From 9FT-COMBO-53-11 sp040900215 (GTDB lineage Bacteria > Patescibacteriota > WWE3 > 9FT-COMBO-53-11), in contig JBBDZL010000027.1 of NCBI GenBank assembly GCA_040900215.1, positions 1 to 60,904 on the forward strand: a stretch of 60,904 bases of DNA, given 5' to 3'. Shown piece by piece: positions 14,941 through 23,842 of the stretch. The notes below the pieces were generated by a model that was not told the origin of the DNA, searched no databases, and worked only from the letters and a program-made list of their open reading frames with translations. Position 1 is the first letter of the stretch. Every line of letters begins with the position of its first letter. The position numbers and the translations under genes are program-made.

Positions 14941-17515
14941 CTTGCAAAAACTGCAAGTCTAAGGTAACGGTCTGGCCCTCTTTGATCTCGCCCGCCAAAA
15001 GCTTGGAGGCCAGCGGGGCTTCGACCAAGTCCTGCATTATCCGGGTGAGAGGACGGGCTCCCCAGGCCGGGGCGTAACCCAATTCGGCAATCTTAGCGAT
15101 AAACTCGGGAGTGGTCAAGAGCTTGATCCGCTTCGCCGCCAGGTCCCCTTCCAAGCCCTTGATCTTGAGCCCCACAATCTTCGCCAGATCCTCTTGAGAG
15201 AGGGGCTTGAAGATCATCACCCCGTCGAACCGGTTAAGCAGCTCCGGCGGAAAGATCCCCCGGATCTGCTCGGTAAACTCGGTTTTGAACTGCTCCACCG
15301 TCCGTCCCGCCGTCAGCTGATCTTGAATGAATTTCGTCCCGGCGTTGGAGGTGGCAATAATGATCGTGTTGGTAAAATCGACAGTTTCACCCCGGCCATC
15401 GGTTAGGCGCCCGTCGTCGAAAACCTGCAGGAAGAGGTTGAGGATCTGGGGGTGGGCCTTCTCAAACTCATCCAACAGCACCAGCGAGAACGGCCGCTGG
15501 CGGATTGCTTCGGTGAGCTGGCCGGGCTCGACGGTTTCCGCCCCCGGCGGCGATCCGATCAGCCGGTAAATATTTTTAAGATCGGCGAACTCCGACATGT
15601 CCACCCGCGCCATCGCGTTTTTGTCGCCGAAATAAGTTTTTGCTAAAACTTTAGAAAGTTCGGTCTTCCCAACCCCGGTCGGCCCGACGAAAAGGAAGGT
15701 CGCAATCGGCTTGTCCTCTTCGCGCAGGCCTGCCCGCGCCCGCCGAAGCGCGTCGGCCACTCCCTTGACCGCCTCCTCTTGATCAATCAGGCCCTTGTGA
15801 ATGCTCTCCTCCAGGTGGAGCAGCTCCTTGGCTTCCCGCTGGGTGATCCTGCCCACCGGCACCTTGGTCTTTTCGGCCACCAGCACCGCGATCTCCTCCT
15901 CCCCCACCACCCCCCCGCCCACGTTTTGCCGGGCGAGCACCGCTTCCTCCAGCAGATCAAGGGCCTTGTCGGGCAAGACCCGCTCATAGATCAGCCGGTC
16001 CGACATTTCTACCGCCGTCCGAATGGCCGGGAAAGTGATCCGGACGCGCTGGCGCTCCCGGCGACTTTTCCGCTCCAGCTCCAGCGCCTGGTACTCTAAG
16101 ACTTCGACGCTGTCTTCCCGGCTGGCGGCCGGTACTTCCACCAGTTCGAACACGGCGGAGAAGGCGTCATTGGGAGAAACGTATTTCCGATAATTTTCCC
16201 AGGAGGTGGCGCCGATCAATTGGAGTTTGCCGGTGTCCAGGTGGGGCCGGAGGGAATTAAAGACGAAAGAGGTCTGGGCCTCCGTCCCGGAAAGGATCAG
16301 GTTGTGGATCTCATCGATGAAGAGGATGATTCCGCCCGAAGTTTCGATCTCGTCCAAAATCTTCTGCAGCCGCTCCCCCAACTCCCCTTCGGTCTGGGTC
16401 CCGGCCACCAAGGAACCGACATCCAGCTGAATGATCCGCCGGCCGCGGAGGGATAGAAACCGCGCCCCCCGAACCACTTCTTGGGCAACTCCCTCCACCA
16501 GCGAGGTCTTGCCGGAGCCCGGCGGCCCGACCAAGAGAGCATTCGCCTTTCGCTCCCGCGCCAGAATCCGGGCTACCTCCTCGAGCGGTTTTTCTTTACC
16601 GATCATTAGCCTTAGCCGGCCGGCGGCCGCCTCTCTGGTCAAATCAATCGAAAAAGTGTCGAGGGTGTGAGTTACCCTTCCCGTCCAGCCGCGGTTGACG
16701 CCCCCGATTGATCTCACCTCAAATTCTTTTTGCCAAAGAAAAGGGAGGTGGGTCCAATCCTGCCGCCGCTTCTCCCAGAGAAGGGCCTGCGGGGCTTCTT
16801 CGGCGTGTTCACCGGCCAACTTGAGCCCGGCGGCCAGCAGGTGCGAGGCGCAGAGGTGCTTAAACTTCAGCCCGAAGGCCATCTCATAGGCGGTCCGGTG
16901 GAGGTCGCTCAAGGGAATGTCCTTGAGTTTGGCGGGATCGAGCGTCCCGACCCCGGCCCGGAACAAAAACTCCCGCCCTTCCCGGCTGCGGGCTGCTTTT
17001 TGAAAGAGCCGGGGCGCATCCTTGGAAAATCGAATTACTCCGCGAGCGGCATCGCAGGCAAAATCGATCACATGGAACTCGTCTTTCCAAGGCTCTTGGA
17101 TCGCAAATTGGGGCTGGCTCAGCCGGAGGTAAACCGCCGCTACCCAAGCCACCGCAAAAACTACCAAAGCCAGATCGGGATAGTTCCACCACAGCCAGAG
17201 CGGAGAAACGAACCAGATCAGGAAGAACCCCAGCACACCGATTGTACCCAGAACGATCGCGACCGCCCCGAGGATCAACCGGACTAGCCGGAAGGGAAAG
17301 CCGAAAATACGGCCAAAAAAGGTGTAGTCGCCGAACAAGGGGACAAAAAGGAGCCGGGCCATCATGGTGGTAGCGGTAAATTGGTCCAGAAAAACGACTG
17401 AGCGCCAGAGGGTCCGGACAAAAATCCGCACCCCTTCGACATACCAGAAATAAGGAAGGTAAAGAATCGCCCTGATCAGGTAAGAAGTTTCCGATGCCGC
17501 GCGGCTAACATCCAT
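14930..17515 (-). CDS. membrane-anchored ClpB/ClpC-like double AAA+ ATPase
   Basis: 861 residues (ATG 17515; a TTG directly before it is the alternative). Instead of the usual Clp N-domain there are about three hydrophobic segments in the first 135 residues. AAA-1: Walker A GPPGSGKTS (about 340), Walker B IILFIDEIH; AAA-2: Walker A GPTGVGKTE (about 608), Walker B LVLLDEFEKAH, sensor IATSNAG and arginine finger ELLNRFD. The ClpB middle coiled coil is very short or missing. Clp ATPases unfold or disaggregate proteins; a membrane anchor suggests quality control at the membrane. Lies between secA and prfB, same strand. Confidence 0.88.
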   Translation of the reverse strand: MDVSRAASETSYLIRAILYLPYFWYVEGVRIFVRTLWRSVVFLDQFTATTMMARLLFVPLFGDYTFFGRIFGFPFRLVRLILGAVAIVLGTIGVLGFFLIWFVSPLWLWWNYPDLALVVFAVAWVAAVYLRLSQPQFAIQEPWKDEFHVIDFACDAARGVIRFSKDAPRLFQKAARSREGREFLFRAGVGTLDPAKLKDIPLSDLHRTAYEMAFGLKFKHLCASHLLAAGLKLAGEHAEEAPQALLWEKRRQDWTHLPFLWQKEFEVRSIGGVNRGWTGRVTHTLDTFSIDLTREAAAGRLRLMIGKEKPLEEVARILARERKANALLVGPPGSGKTSLVEGVAQEVVRGARFLSLRGRRIIQLDVGSLVAGTQTEGELGERLQKILDEIETSGGIILFIDEIHNLILSGTEAQTSFVFNSLRPHLDTGKLQLIGATSWENYRKYVSPNDAFSAVFELVEVPAASREDSVEVLEYQALELERKSRRERQRVRITFPAIRTAVEMSDRLIYERVLPDKALDLLEEAVLARQNVGGGVVGEEEIAVLVAEKTKVPVGRITQREAKELLHLEESIHKGLIDQEEAVKGVADALRRARAGLREEDKPIATFLFVGPTGVGKTELSKVLAKTYFGDKNAMARVDMSEFADLKNIYRLIGSPPGAETVEPGQLTEAIRQRPFSLVLLDEFEKAHPQILNLFLQVFDDGRLTDGRGETVDFTNTIIIATSNAGTKFIQDQLTAGRTVEQFKTEFTEQIRGIFPPELLNRFDGVMIFKPLSQEDLAKIVGLKIKGLEGDLAAKRIKLLTTPEFIAKIAELGYAPAWGARPLTRIMQDLVEAPLASKLLAGEIKEGQTVTLDLQFLQDRT

Positions 17516-17566
17516 CAATCTGATGATATCAGGAGCAGGCAGCTGGTGACTAGTCCAATCAAAAAC

Positions 17567-17606
17567 AGGAGGTACGAGGAGATATTAAGAGATTTTAGGA
17601 GGAAGG
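17567..17606. repeat. four-unit copy of the 10-nt AGGAG-type repeat
   Basis: Units AGGAGGTACG, AGGAGATATT, AAGAGATTTT, AGGAGGAAGG sit in the 79-bp gap between secA and the ClpB-like gene and run over the secA stop codon (17595). Same family and strand sense as the array at 10258. Confidence 0.75.
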
Positions 17607-20054
17607 GAGCTGGGGCCAATGGCATTTCTTCCATTTCTTCCCGCTCCCGCACCAACAGGGATCGTTGCGGCCAAGCTTTTTCTTAACTGCTGACTTGTCT
17701 GTCTCCTGTCCTAGATTGGCCGTTGGGTGGTGCAGAGCGACCGGCCGGGGCGACGGGGAAGGAGCGGTTTTGCGCTTGATCTCGATCCGCTCCAGCCGAT
17801 TCGCTAGAGAAGACCAAATCTCATTGATCAACCGGTCAAAGAGCTGGCGGGCTTCGTTCTTATACTCCACCAGCGGATCCCGTCCGCCGTAGCCGCGGAG
17901 CCCGATCCCCCGCCGCAGTTCGTCCATCGTGTCAATATGCTCAATCCACAAAACATCAAAAGACTGGAGCGCCAACTGCTGGGCGATCTTCCGCCAGTCC
18001 TCGCCGAACTCCTTTTGGTACTTTCTCCAAACCTCCTCGACTTGGGCGGAAAATAAAGAAAGCTTGGCGAGGAGAAAGGCCTCCATCTCCTCCCCTCCCC
18101 CCAGAATCTTGCGCCGAATCGCGTAAGCGATCTCCCGGTGCTTGTTGATCACGTCGTCATACTCAACCAGGTGCTTCCGCAGGTCGAAGTTGTAGCCCTC
18201 GACTCTCTTCTGGGCGCTCTCGATCGCCCGGGAGACGAGCCCACTCTCCAGCGGCACATCCTCGGCGATCCCGAAACGGTTCATCACGCCCTCGACCATC
18301 GCCCCGCCAAAGATCCGCATCAGGTCGTCCTGAAGGGCAACGAAGAAGCGGGAGGATCCAGAGTCTCCCTGCCGGCCGGACCGCCCCCGGAGCTGGTTGT
18401 CGATCCGGCGGGATTCGTGCCGCTCGGTCCCGATCACGCGCAGACCTCCCAGCTCCTTCACGCCCTCGGCCAGCTTGATATCCACCCCCCGCCCGGCCAT
18501 GTTGGTGGCGACTGTCACCGCCCCCTTCTCTCCCGCCTGGGCGATAATCCGCGCCTCCTTTTCGTGCTGTTTGGCGTTCAAAAGCTCATGGGGAATGTTC
18601 TTGTGCTTCAGGAGCTTGGCCAATAGTTCGTTCTTCTCAATCGAAGTGGTTCCCACCAGTACCGGCTGGCCGCGGCGGTGGCATTCTTCGATTTCGTTTG
18701 CGACCGCTTGGAATTTGCCGGTAACGCTTTTGTAAACGATATCGGGATAGTCGGCCCGAACCATCGGCTCATGGGTTGGGATCACGACCACTTCCAGGTT
18801 GTAGATCCGGGAAAACTCCTCTGATTCGGTCGACGCCGTTCCGGTCATCCCCGCCAGCTTCTCGTACATCCGGAAGTAGTTTTGAAAGGAGATGGTCGCC
18901 ATCGTCTTGCTCTCCTTTTGGATGGCCACCCCTTCCTTGGCCTCAATCGCCTGATGCAATCCCTCCGAATATCGCCGCCCCATCATCAGCCGGCCGGTGA
19001 ACTCGTCGACGATTATCACCTGCCCGTCCTTGACGATGTAGTCGCGGTCTTTTTGGTAGAGGGTGGCCGCCTTGAGCGCCTGCTCAACGTGCCGGACGGA
19101 CTCGAAATCCTTTTCATAGAGATTGGGCACGCCCAACATCCGTTCCAGCTTGCGAAGCCCAACCTCGGTCAGCGTGACGGAGCGGGCTTTTTCGTCGAGG
19201 GTATAGTCGGTCTTGGCCACTAGATCCTTAATTAGGTTGGCAAAATCGTAGTAGCGCTGGGTGGCTTCCTGCTGGGGAGCAGAGATAATCAAGGGAGTCC
19301 GGGCTTCGTCGATCAGGATCGAATCCACCTCGTCCACGATCGCAAAGCGGTGCGCCCTCTGAACAATCTGCTCCGGCCGGTAGACCATGTTGTCCCGCAG
19401 GTAATCGAAGCCGAACTCGTTGTTGGTCCCGTAGGTAATGTCGGCTTGGTAGGCCTCCCGGCGCGAAACTTCCTTGAGATACCTCCCCTGTCCCAGCTCC
19501 ATCGCTTCAGGAGTATCAGTTTCCAGTTGCCGGTCTCCAGTCTCCAGTTTGCCGGTCGGCTCAAAGAGGTAAGCCTTTTCGTGGTTCAAGCAGCCGACGG
19601 ACATCCCGAGGGCGTGGAAGATCGGCCCCATCCACTCGGCGTCCCGGCGAGCCAGGTAATCATTGACCGTCACCAGGTGGGTCCCCTCCCGCTCCAGGGC
19701 GTTGAGGTAGAGCGCCAGCGTCGCCGAGAGGGTCTTGCCCTCGCCGGTTTTCTGCTCGGCGATCCGGCCCTGGTGCAGGACCATCCCGGCGACCAGCTGA
19801 ACGTCATAGTGGCGCAGGCCGGTAGTCCGGCGGGACGCCTCCCGCACCGCCGCAAAAGCGGCCGGTAGGATAGAGTCAAGAGGTTTGAGGTCGGAGGTAA
19901 GAAAGGAGCGGAATTCTTCCGTCTTCGCCTTTAGCTTGGCATCGGAAAGTTTTTTGAATTCGGGTTCCAAGGAGTTGATCTGCTCCACCGCCGCCCGGGT
20001 CTTGTTGATCTCCCGCCGGTTGAAATCAAATATTTTGGCAATAAAGGAAAACAT
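17595..20054 (-). CDS. secA: preprotein translocase ATPase SecA
   Basis: 819 residues. Walker A in AEQKTGEGKTLSATLAL (about 100), HFAIVDEVDSILIDEARTPL-type DEAD region, the preprotein-binding domain, GRSGRQGD in motif VI, and a C-terminal zinc motif NDPCWCGSGKKWKKCH. It drives Sec export with SecYEG and the SecDF encoded at 49-51 kb. A stretch at about residues 167-180 (LETGDRQLETDT) is encoded by a 7-nt-period repeat and lengthens a surface loop relative to usual SecA. The ATG at 20054 has AGGT nearby. Upstream, ykuK diverges. Confidence 0.97.
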   Translation of the reverse strand: MFSFIAKIFDFNRREINKTRAAVEQINSLEPEFKKLSDAKLKAKTEEFRSFLTSDLKPLDSILPAAFAAVREASRRTTGLRHYDVQLVAGMVLHQGRIAEQKTGEGKTLSATLALYLNALEREGTHLVTVNDYLARRDAEWMGPIFHALGMSVGCLNHEKAYLFEPTGKLETGDRQLETDTPEAMELGQGRYLKEVSRREAYQADITYGTNNEFGFDYLRDNMVYRPEQIVQRAHRFAIVDEVDSILIDEARTPLIISAPQQEATQRYYDFANLIKDLVAKTDYTLDEKARSVTLTEVGLRKLERMLGVPNLYEKDFESVRHVEQALKAATLYQKDRDYIVKDGQVIIVDEFTGRLMMGRRYSEGLHQAIEAKEGVAIQKESKTMATISFQNYFRMYEKLAGMTGTASTESEEFSRIYNLEVVVIPTHEPMVRADYPDIVYKSVTGKFQAVANEIEECHRRGQPVLVGTTSIEKNELLAKLLKHKNIPHELLNAKQHEKEARIIAQAGEKGAVTVATNMAGRGVDIKLAEGVKELGGLRVIGTERHESRRIDNQLRGRSGRQGDSGSSRFFVALQDDLMRIFGGAMVEGVMNRFGIAEDVPLESGLVSRAIESAQKRVEGYNFDLRKHLVEYDDVINKHREIAYAIRRKILGGGEEMEAFLLAKLSLFSAQVEEVWRKYQKEFGEDWRKIAQQLALQSFDVLWIEHIDTMDELRRGIGLRGYGGRDPLVEYKNEARQLFDRLINEIWSSLANRLERIEIKRKTAPSPSPRPVALHHPTANLGQETDKSAVKKKLGRNDPCWCGSGKKWKKCHWPQLPSS

Positions 20055-20093
20055 CTACCTAATAAAGGATACCTCATCTTTGCAGCGAGGTAT

Positions 20094-20099
20094 TATAAT
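20094..20099 (+). promoter_or_regulatory. TATAAT -10 box, ykuK-like gene
   Basis: TATAAT ends 12 nt before the ATG at 20112, with no convincing -35. Predicted leader about 6 nt. The inter-gene region is shared with the divergent secA. Confidence 0.5.
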
Positions 20100-20111
20100 G
20101 TAGAGGATAAG

Positions 20112-20618
20112 ATGCCGCCGAATGTCATTCTAAAAGAAATAGATACTTTTCACAGCCCGACCTACGGGGAGATGGCCCTGCCGGCGATCATCGAGAAAAT
20201 TTCCCATTTCGTGGCGGCCGTGCCAGACCAGAAGTACCGGATCATCATTGGCACCGACAGCCAAAACCATAACGGCACCGGTGTTGATTTCGTCACCGCC
20301 TTGGTGGTTCACCGCGTCGGCGGAGGCGGCATCTATTTTTGGAAGGGATACAAAAAATCCCGACCCTACACCCTTAAAGAGCGGATCTACGAGGAAGCGC
20401 TCACTTCTTTAGACTTTGCCAACGATTTCATCCACCAGCTCAAAGGCGAGCCCCGGCTTTTGGAAGTGGGATTGGAAATTCACGTTGACATCGGCGAGAA
20501 CGGCAAGACGCGGGAGATGATTACCGAGGTAGTCGCGATGATCAAGGGCAGCGGCTACGAGGTCAAGACCAAACCGGAATCCTTCGGCGCCTCGAAGGTC
20601 GCCGACCGGCACACCTAA
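20112..20618 (+). CDS. YkuK-family RNase H-like protein (DUF458)
   Basis: 168 residues. The family hallmarks are HSPTYGEMALPAIIEKI at about 13-29, IIIGTDSQNH (about 45-54, with the RNase H-like aspartate), DFVTALVVHR, and the C-terminal ASKVADRHT. YkuK proteins adopt an RNase H-like fold and have no established substrate. Isolated on the plus strand between divergent secA and convergent uppP. Assignment to the family is firm; nuclease activity is unproven. Confidence 0.85.
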   Translation: MPPNVILKEIDTFHSPTYGEMALPAIIEKISHFVAAVPDQKYRIIIGTDSQNHNGTGVDFVTALVVHRVGGGGIYFWKGYKKSRPYTLKERIYEEALTSLDFANDFIHQLKGEPRLLEVGLEIHVDIGENGKTREMITEVVAMIKGSGYEVKTKPESFGASKVADRHT

Positions 20619-20622
20619 GTAG

Positions 20623-20655
20623 TAAAGAGTAAGAGTAAGAGTAAGAGTTAGAGAA
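20623..20655. repeat. hexamer repeat (AGTAAG-type)
   Basis: About five tandem AGTAAG-like words fill the gap between the convergent ykuK-like and uppP genes and run into the last codons of uppP. Similar words occur at about 11751-11778, in the signal-peptide codons of the EnvC-like gene. Confidence 0.6.
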
Positions 20656-21421
20656 GGAAAAACAGGGAAACACCTAACAGGATCCGGTAGATCGCGAAGG
20701 GGACCAGCGAGGAGCGCTTCAGAATCCCGAACAAAACCTTAACCGCAATCAATCCCACGACAAAGGAAGTACCAATCCCGACGGCAAAGCTCCCGCCCGA
20801 GGCGGATAAATCACCGGCTTGCCAAACTTTAAAAAGTTCGTAGAGGCCGGCGGCAAAGACAATCGGCAGGGAAATCAGAAAGGAGAACCGGGCGGCTCTC
20901 TCCCGCGTCAATCCCCGCCCCATCCCCGCCAGAATCGTAATCCCCGAGCGGGAAACCCCCGGAACCAGCGCCAGCGTTTGGGCCACCCCGATCGTGAAGA
21001 TGTCCGCATTCTTCAGTTCCTCCCTCTTACCCTTACTCTTACTTACCCGGTACCACCGCTCCCCGACCAGCATCAGGATTCCCACCGCGACCAGCGCGCC
21101 CGCCACCACCAGCGGGCCGCGGAAATTACTCTCGATGAAATCCGATCCTAAGAGACCGATCAACCCAACCGGAACGGACGCGATTAAAATAGAAGCGATC
21201 GTCCGCCAGCGCCTCTCCGCGATAAGCGCCAGCCAATCGCCCGCAAACCAAAACAGCAGGGCGAGGGCCGTTCCCAGGTGCAGCGCCGCATCGAAAGAGA
21301 GGGCGTGAGGCTCCCACCCCAGAAGGGAGGGAACCAGAATCAGGTGCCCGGAGGAAGAGATCGGCAGAATCTCCGTCAGGCCCTGAACGATTCCTAAGAT
21401 TATGGCTTGAGATAGAGGCAT
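20648..21421 (-). CDS. uppP: undecaprenyl-diphosphatase UppP (BacA)
   Basis: 257 residues, typical length, with seven to eight membrane helices. The two signature blocks are present: GLTEILPISSSGHLIL (about 15-30), with the catalytic Glu and Ser/His, and PGVSRSGITILAGM (about 151-164), with the catalytic Arg. The enzyme recycles undecaprenyl pyrophosphate to the monophosphate carrier for peptidoglycan and surface glycans. A PAP2 phosphatase gene follows upstream on the same strand, so two potential lipid-carrier phosphatases neighbour each other. Confidence 0.96.
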   Translation of the reverse strand: MPLSQAIILGIVQGLTEILPISSSGHLILVPSLLGWEPHALSFDAALHLGTALALLFWFAGDWLALIAERRWRTIASILIASVPVGLIGLLGSDFIESNFRGPLVVAGALVAVGILMLVGERWYRVSKSKGKREELKNADIFTIGVAQTLALVPGVSRSGITILAGMGRGLTRERAARFSFLISLPIVFAAGLYELFKVWQAGDLSASGGSFAVGIGTSFVVGLIAVKVLFGILKRSSLVPFAIYRILLGVSLFFLL

Positions 21422-21436
21422 GTTTTACGGACTAAC

Positions 21437-21489
21437 CCTTCGACTTCTTCGACTCGTTTCACTCACTCAGAACCTTCGGTGCGCTCAGG
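21437..21489. repeat. 53-bp dispersed repeat (copy 1)
   Basis: Begins CCTTCGACTTCTTCGACTCG and ends GGTGCGCTCAGG. A 53-bp inverse-orientation copy with one mismatch lies at 32307-32359. It occupies the uppP-PAP2 gap; directly beside it is a perfect hairpin GGTAAATTG/CAATTTACC (21489-21513) spanning the PAP2 stop codon. Confidence 0.8.
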
Positions 21490-21508
21490 GTAAATTGCTT
21501 TGTGCAAT

Positions 21509-21964
21509 TTACCAAAGCGGAAAAATTTCGTGCAGGGCTTTGAAGAACCCGGCCACGATCACCCCGATCAGGAATCCTCCCAGAATATCGACCGGATAGT
21601 GCACCCCCGCCATTACCCGGCCGATCCCGACCGCCGCCGCCAATAGCATAATCAGCGTCCCGGGTATTTTTTCGGTGAAAAACACCGCCGCTCCCAGCGC
21701 CGCCAGAAAAACGGTGTGGCCGGAGGGAAAGGAACCGTAGAAATCACGCTGGGAAACCGCAATCAGCGGTTCAAAATCCTCTGCTACGAAGGGCCGGGGC
21801 AGAGAGAGAAAAGATTTGAGCGCCTCGGAAACGGCGAAGGCCGCCACCACCGTCACCAAAATCCGGACCAGGTCGTGCCGTTCCCTCCTAATCCAGAGGT
21901 AGGGGATGACCAGGAACACCGCGTAGGTTAAGTATTGGGCCAAAAAAATAACCATTATCTGCAA
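21509..21964 (-). CDS. PAP2-family membrane phosphatase
   Basis: 151 residues, five to six membrane helices. The three PAP2 motifs are complete: KSFLSLPRP (about 50-58), SFPSGHT (about 78-84, catalytic His) and GVHYPVDILGG (about 120-130). Members dephosphorylate lipid pyrophosphates or phosphatidic acid, and here a role in undecaprenyl pyrophosphate recycling next to UppP is plausible. The start at 21964 overlaps the end of the spermidine-synthase-like gene by 10 nt; MVIFL (21955) is an alternative start. Confidence 0.9.
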   Translation of the reverse strand: MQIMVIFLAQYLTYAVFLVIPYLWIRRERHDLVRILVTVVAAFAVSEALKSFLSLPRPFVAEDFEPLIAVSQRDFYGSFPSGHTVFLAALGAAVFFTEKIPGTLIMLLAAAVGIGRVMAGVHYPVDILGGFLIGVIVAGFFKALHEIFPLW

Positions 21965-22632
21965 AGATAGAGGTAGTTTCCTCCCATTCCCCCCAAAAAT
22001 CCGGGGAGAGGAATCTTCGCCATCTCCACCTTACCAAATTTTTCCGCCAGCATTTCCTGAAACTTCCGGCGGTCAAAACCCCCCGTCCGATTAATTGCCA
22101 ACAAACCCGAAAGGTTTGTGATTTGCCGCAGCTGCCGCAAAAAATCGGAATCTTCAAAATGGAGGGGGAAGTTGCCGCCCAGGTAGGCATCGACAAAAAC
22201 GAGGTCGAACGGTTCTCCTTGATAGGAGGCGGCGTACTCTCCCCCGTCGCCGGTGACAACCTCCAAATTCGGGATCCGGTCCAAATCAAAAAACTGCCGG
22301 GCAATCTTGATGATCTCGGCGTCGATCTCCACCCCTACGATGATAATCCCGGGAAATTTCAGCGAAAGCAGATGAAGGATGGTCGCCCCGCCCACCCCGA
22401 TGATTAAGGCTCGCCGGGGGTTTGAGAGGCGAGAGGCCACTTCTTCGGTCGCTTTGAACCAATAGCGCTGGGGCAGATCGGGAGTATTCAAAGAAACCGA
22501 TTGAGGGTAGCCGCCGACCTCCAGGACGGAACTGGGACCATGGCTCCAAACGTTGATCTTGCCGTTAAAAGAGGAATCGGCCGTATAAACAATCTGGGGG
22601 TGGTCAGCGCCGAATAAGTTTTTTACCGACAT
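21955..22632 (-). CDS. spermidine-synthase-fold (SpeE-like) protein
   Basis: 225 residues from the ATG at 22632 (a TTG at 22641 adds three). The Rossmann-like core has RALIIGVGGATILHLL (motif I), IIIVGVEIDAEIIKIA, and GDGGEYAASYQGEPFDLVFVDAY, matching the polyamine-synthase/methyltransferase family. The usual GGGDG of SpeE is GVGGAT here, and gate-keeping aspartates are not obvious, so the substrate is uncertain. Overlaps serS by 29 nt at its start. With no other polyamine genes in view, a generic aminopropyl- or methyl-transferase is the safest call. Confidence 0.75.
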   Translation of the reverse strand: MSVKNLFGADHPQIVYTADSSFNGKINVWSHGPSSVLEVGGYPQSVSLNTPDLPQRYWFKATEEVASRLSNPRRALIIGVGGATILHLLSLKFPGIIIVGVEIDAEIIKIARQFFDLDRIPNLEVVTGDGGEYAASYQGEPFDLVFVDAYLGGNFPLHFEDSDFLRQLRQITNLSGLLAINRTGGFDRRKFQEMLAEKFGKVEMAKIPLPGFLGGMGGNYLYLCR

Positions 22633-23842
22633 AGGGGACAAGAACTTTGGGAATCTCCACCGTCCCGTCTTCTTTCTGGTAGTTCTCTAAAATGGCGATC
22701 AGGGCTCGCGAGGTGGCGATCGCCGTGCCGTTGAGGGTGTGGAGGTAAGCCGTTTCCCCGTTTTTCTTCCGGTACTTGATCCCCAGCCGGCGGGCCTGAT
22801 AGTCGGTGGTGTTGGAGGTGGAGGTCACTTCGCCCCACTCCCCCTTCCCTGGCATCCACGCCTCGAGATCGAACTTGCGGTAAGCGGCCGCACCGAGGTC
22901 GCCGGCCCGGATGTCAAGCACCCGGTAGGGAATTCCTAACCCCCGGAAAATCTTTTCCTCCAGCGAGAGGAGATACTCGTGCATCTTCTCCGACTCTTCG
23001 GGACGGCAGAAGAGGAACATCTCTACTTTGGAAAACTGGTGAACCCGGTAGAGGCCTTTGGAGAACTGGCCGTAGCTGCCGGCTTCCCGCCGGAAGCAGT
23101 GGGAAAAGCCGGCGTACTTGAGCGGCAGATCCCCCTCTTCCAGAATCTGGCCGGCGTGGTAGCCGCCGAGGGTAATCTCGGCTGTCCCAACCAACCCCAA
23201 ATCCTCGCCCTCCAGCAGATAGATATTGGACTCCGGCCCCCGCGGCACAAAACCGATCCCGTCAATGATCGCCGGCTTGGCCAAATCGGGGGTAATGAAG
23301 GGCGTAAAGCCTTCTTTCAAGAGGATGTCGAAGGCGTACTTGATCAGCGCCAGCTCCAGCAGGACCGCTTCGTTCTTGAGGTAGTAAAACTTGGCCCCGG
23401 CCACCCGCGCCCCAGCTTCAAAGTCGGCCAGATCCAGCTTCTTCGCCAGCTGTTCGTGGTCGAGAAGCTTGAAAGCCGGCTTCGCGACCTTGTCCGCCCG
23501 CACGGATTTGTTGTCTTTCTCTTCAAAACCGCGGGGGGCTTTGGGATGAATCAAGTTCGGGATTTGCCAGAGAATCTTTTCCAACTGCTCACCCAGATTT
23601 TTCAGCTGGGGTTCGAGGTTTTTGAGCTCGTTCTTGATCTCGGTCCCCTGCCGAATGCTCTTTTCGGACGGCTTTTTGCTCAACTTGTTCCGCTCGGCGC
23701 GCAGTTCCTCGACCCGGGATAGAATCTTGCCCCGAGCCGCCGCCAGTTCCGCCACGAAAGAAACGTCCACCTTCATCCCCCGTTCCTGGATCGTTTTCTC
23801 GATTTCCTTCAAGTTTTCCAAGACAAACTTCGGATCAAGCAT
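22604..23842 (-). CDS. serS: seryl-tRNA synthetase
   Basis: 412 residues. An N-terminal coiled-coil arm (about 25-110) is followed by the class II core: motif 2 FSHCFRREAGSYG..KGLYRVHQFSKVEMF and motif 3 LNGTAIATSRALIAILENYQ. The tail KEDGTVEIPKVLVPYVG is typical of bacterial SerRS. Charges tRNA-Ser (and Sec where present). The ATG at 23842 overlaps the lysS stop (TAATG), so it is co-translated with lysS. Confidence 0.97.
   Translation of the reverse strand: MLDPKFVLENLKEIEKTIQERGMKVDVSFVAELAAARGKILSRVEELRAERNKLSKKPSEKSIRQGTEIKNELKNLEPQLKNLGEQLEKILWQIPNLIHPKAPRGFEEKDNKSVRADKVAKPAFKLLDHEQLAKKLDLADFEAGARVAGAKFYYLKNEAVLLELALIKYAFDILLKEGFTPFITPDLAKPAIIDGIGFVPRGPESNIYLLEGEDLGLVGTAEITLGGYHAGQILEEGDLPLKYAGFSHCFRREAGSYGQFSKGLYRVHQFSKVEMFLFCRPEESEKMHEYLLSLEEKIFRGLGIPYRVLDIRAGDLGAAAYRKFDLEAWMPGKGEWGEVTSTSNTTDYQARRLGIKYRKKNGETAYLHTLNGTAIATSRALIAILENYQKEDGTVEIPKVLVPYVGKKLIRR

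Noticed and set aside
21955..22632. Bona fide spermidine synthase
   Set aside because: The fold motifs fit, but the GGGDG signature is altered and no other polyamine genes are seen, so only the fold is claimed.
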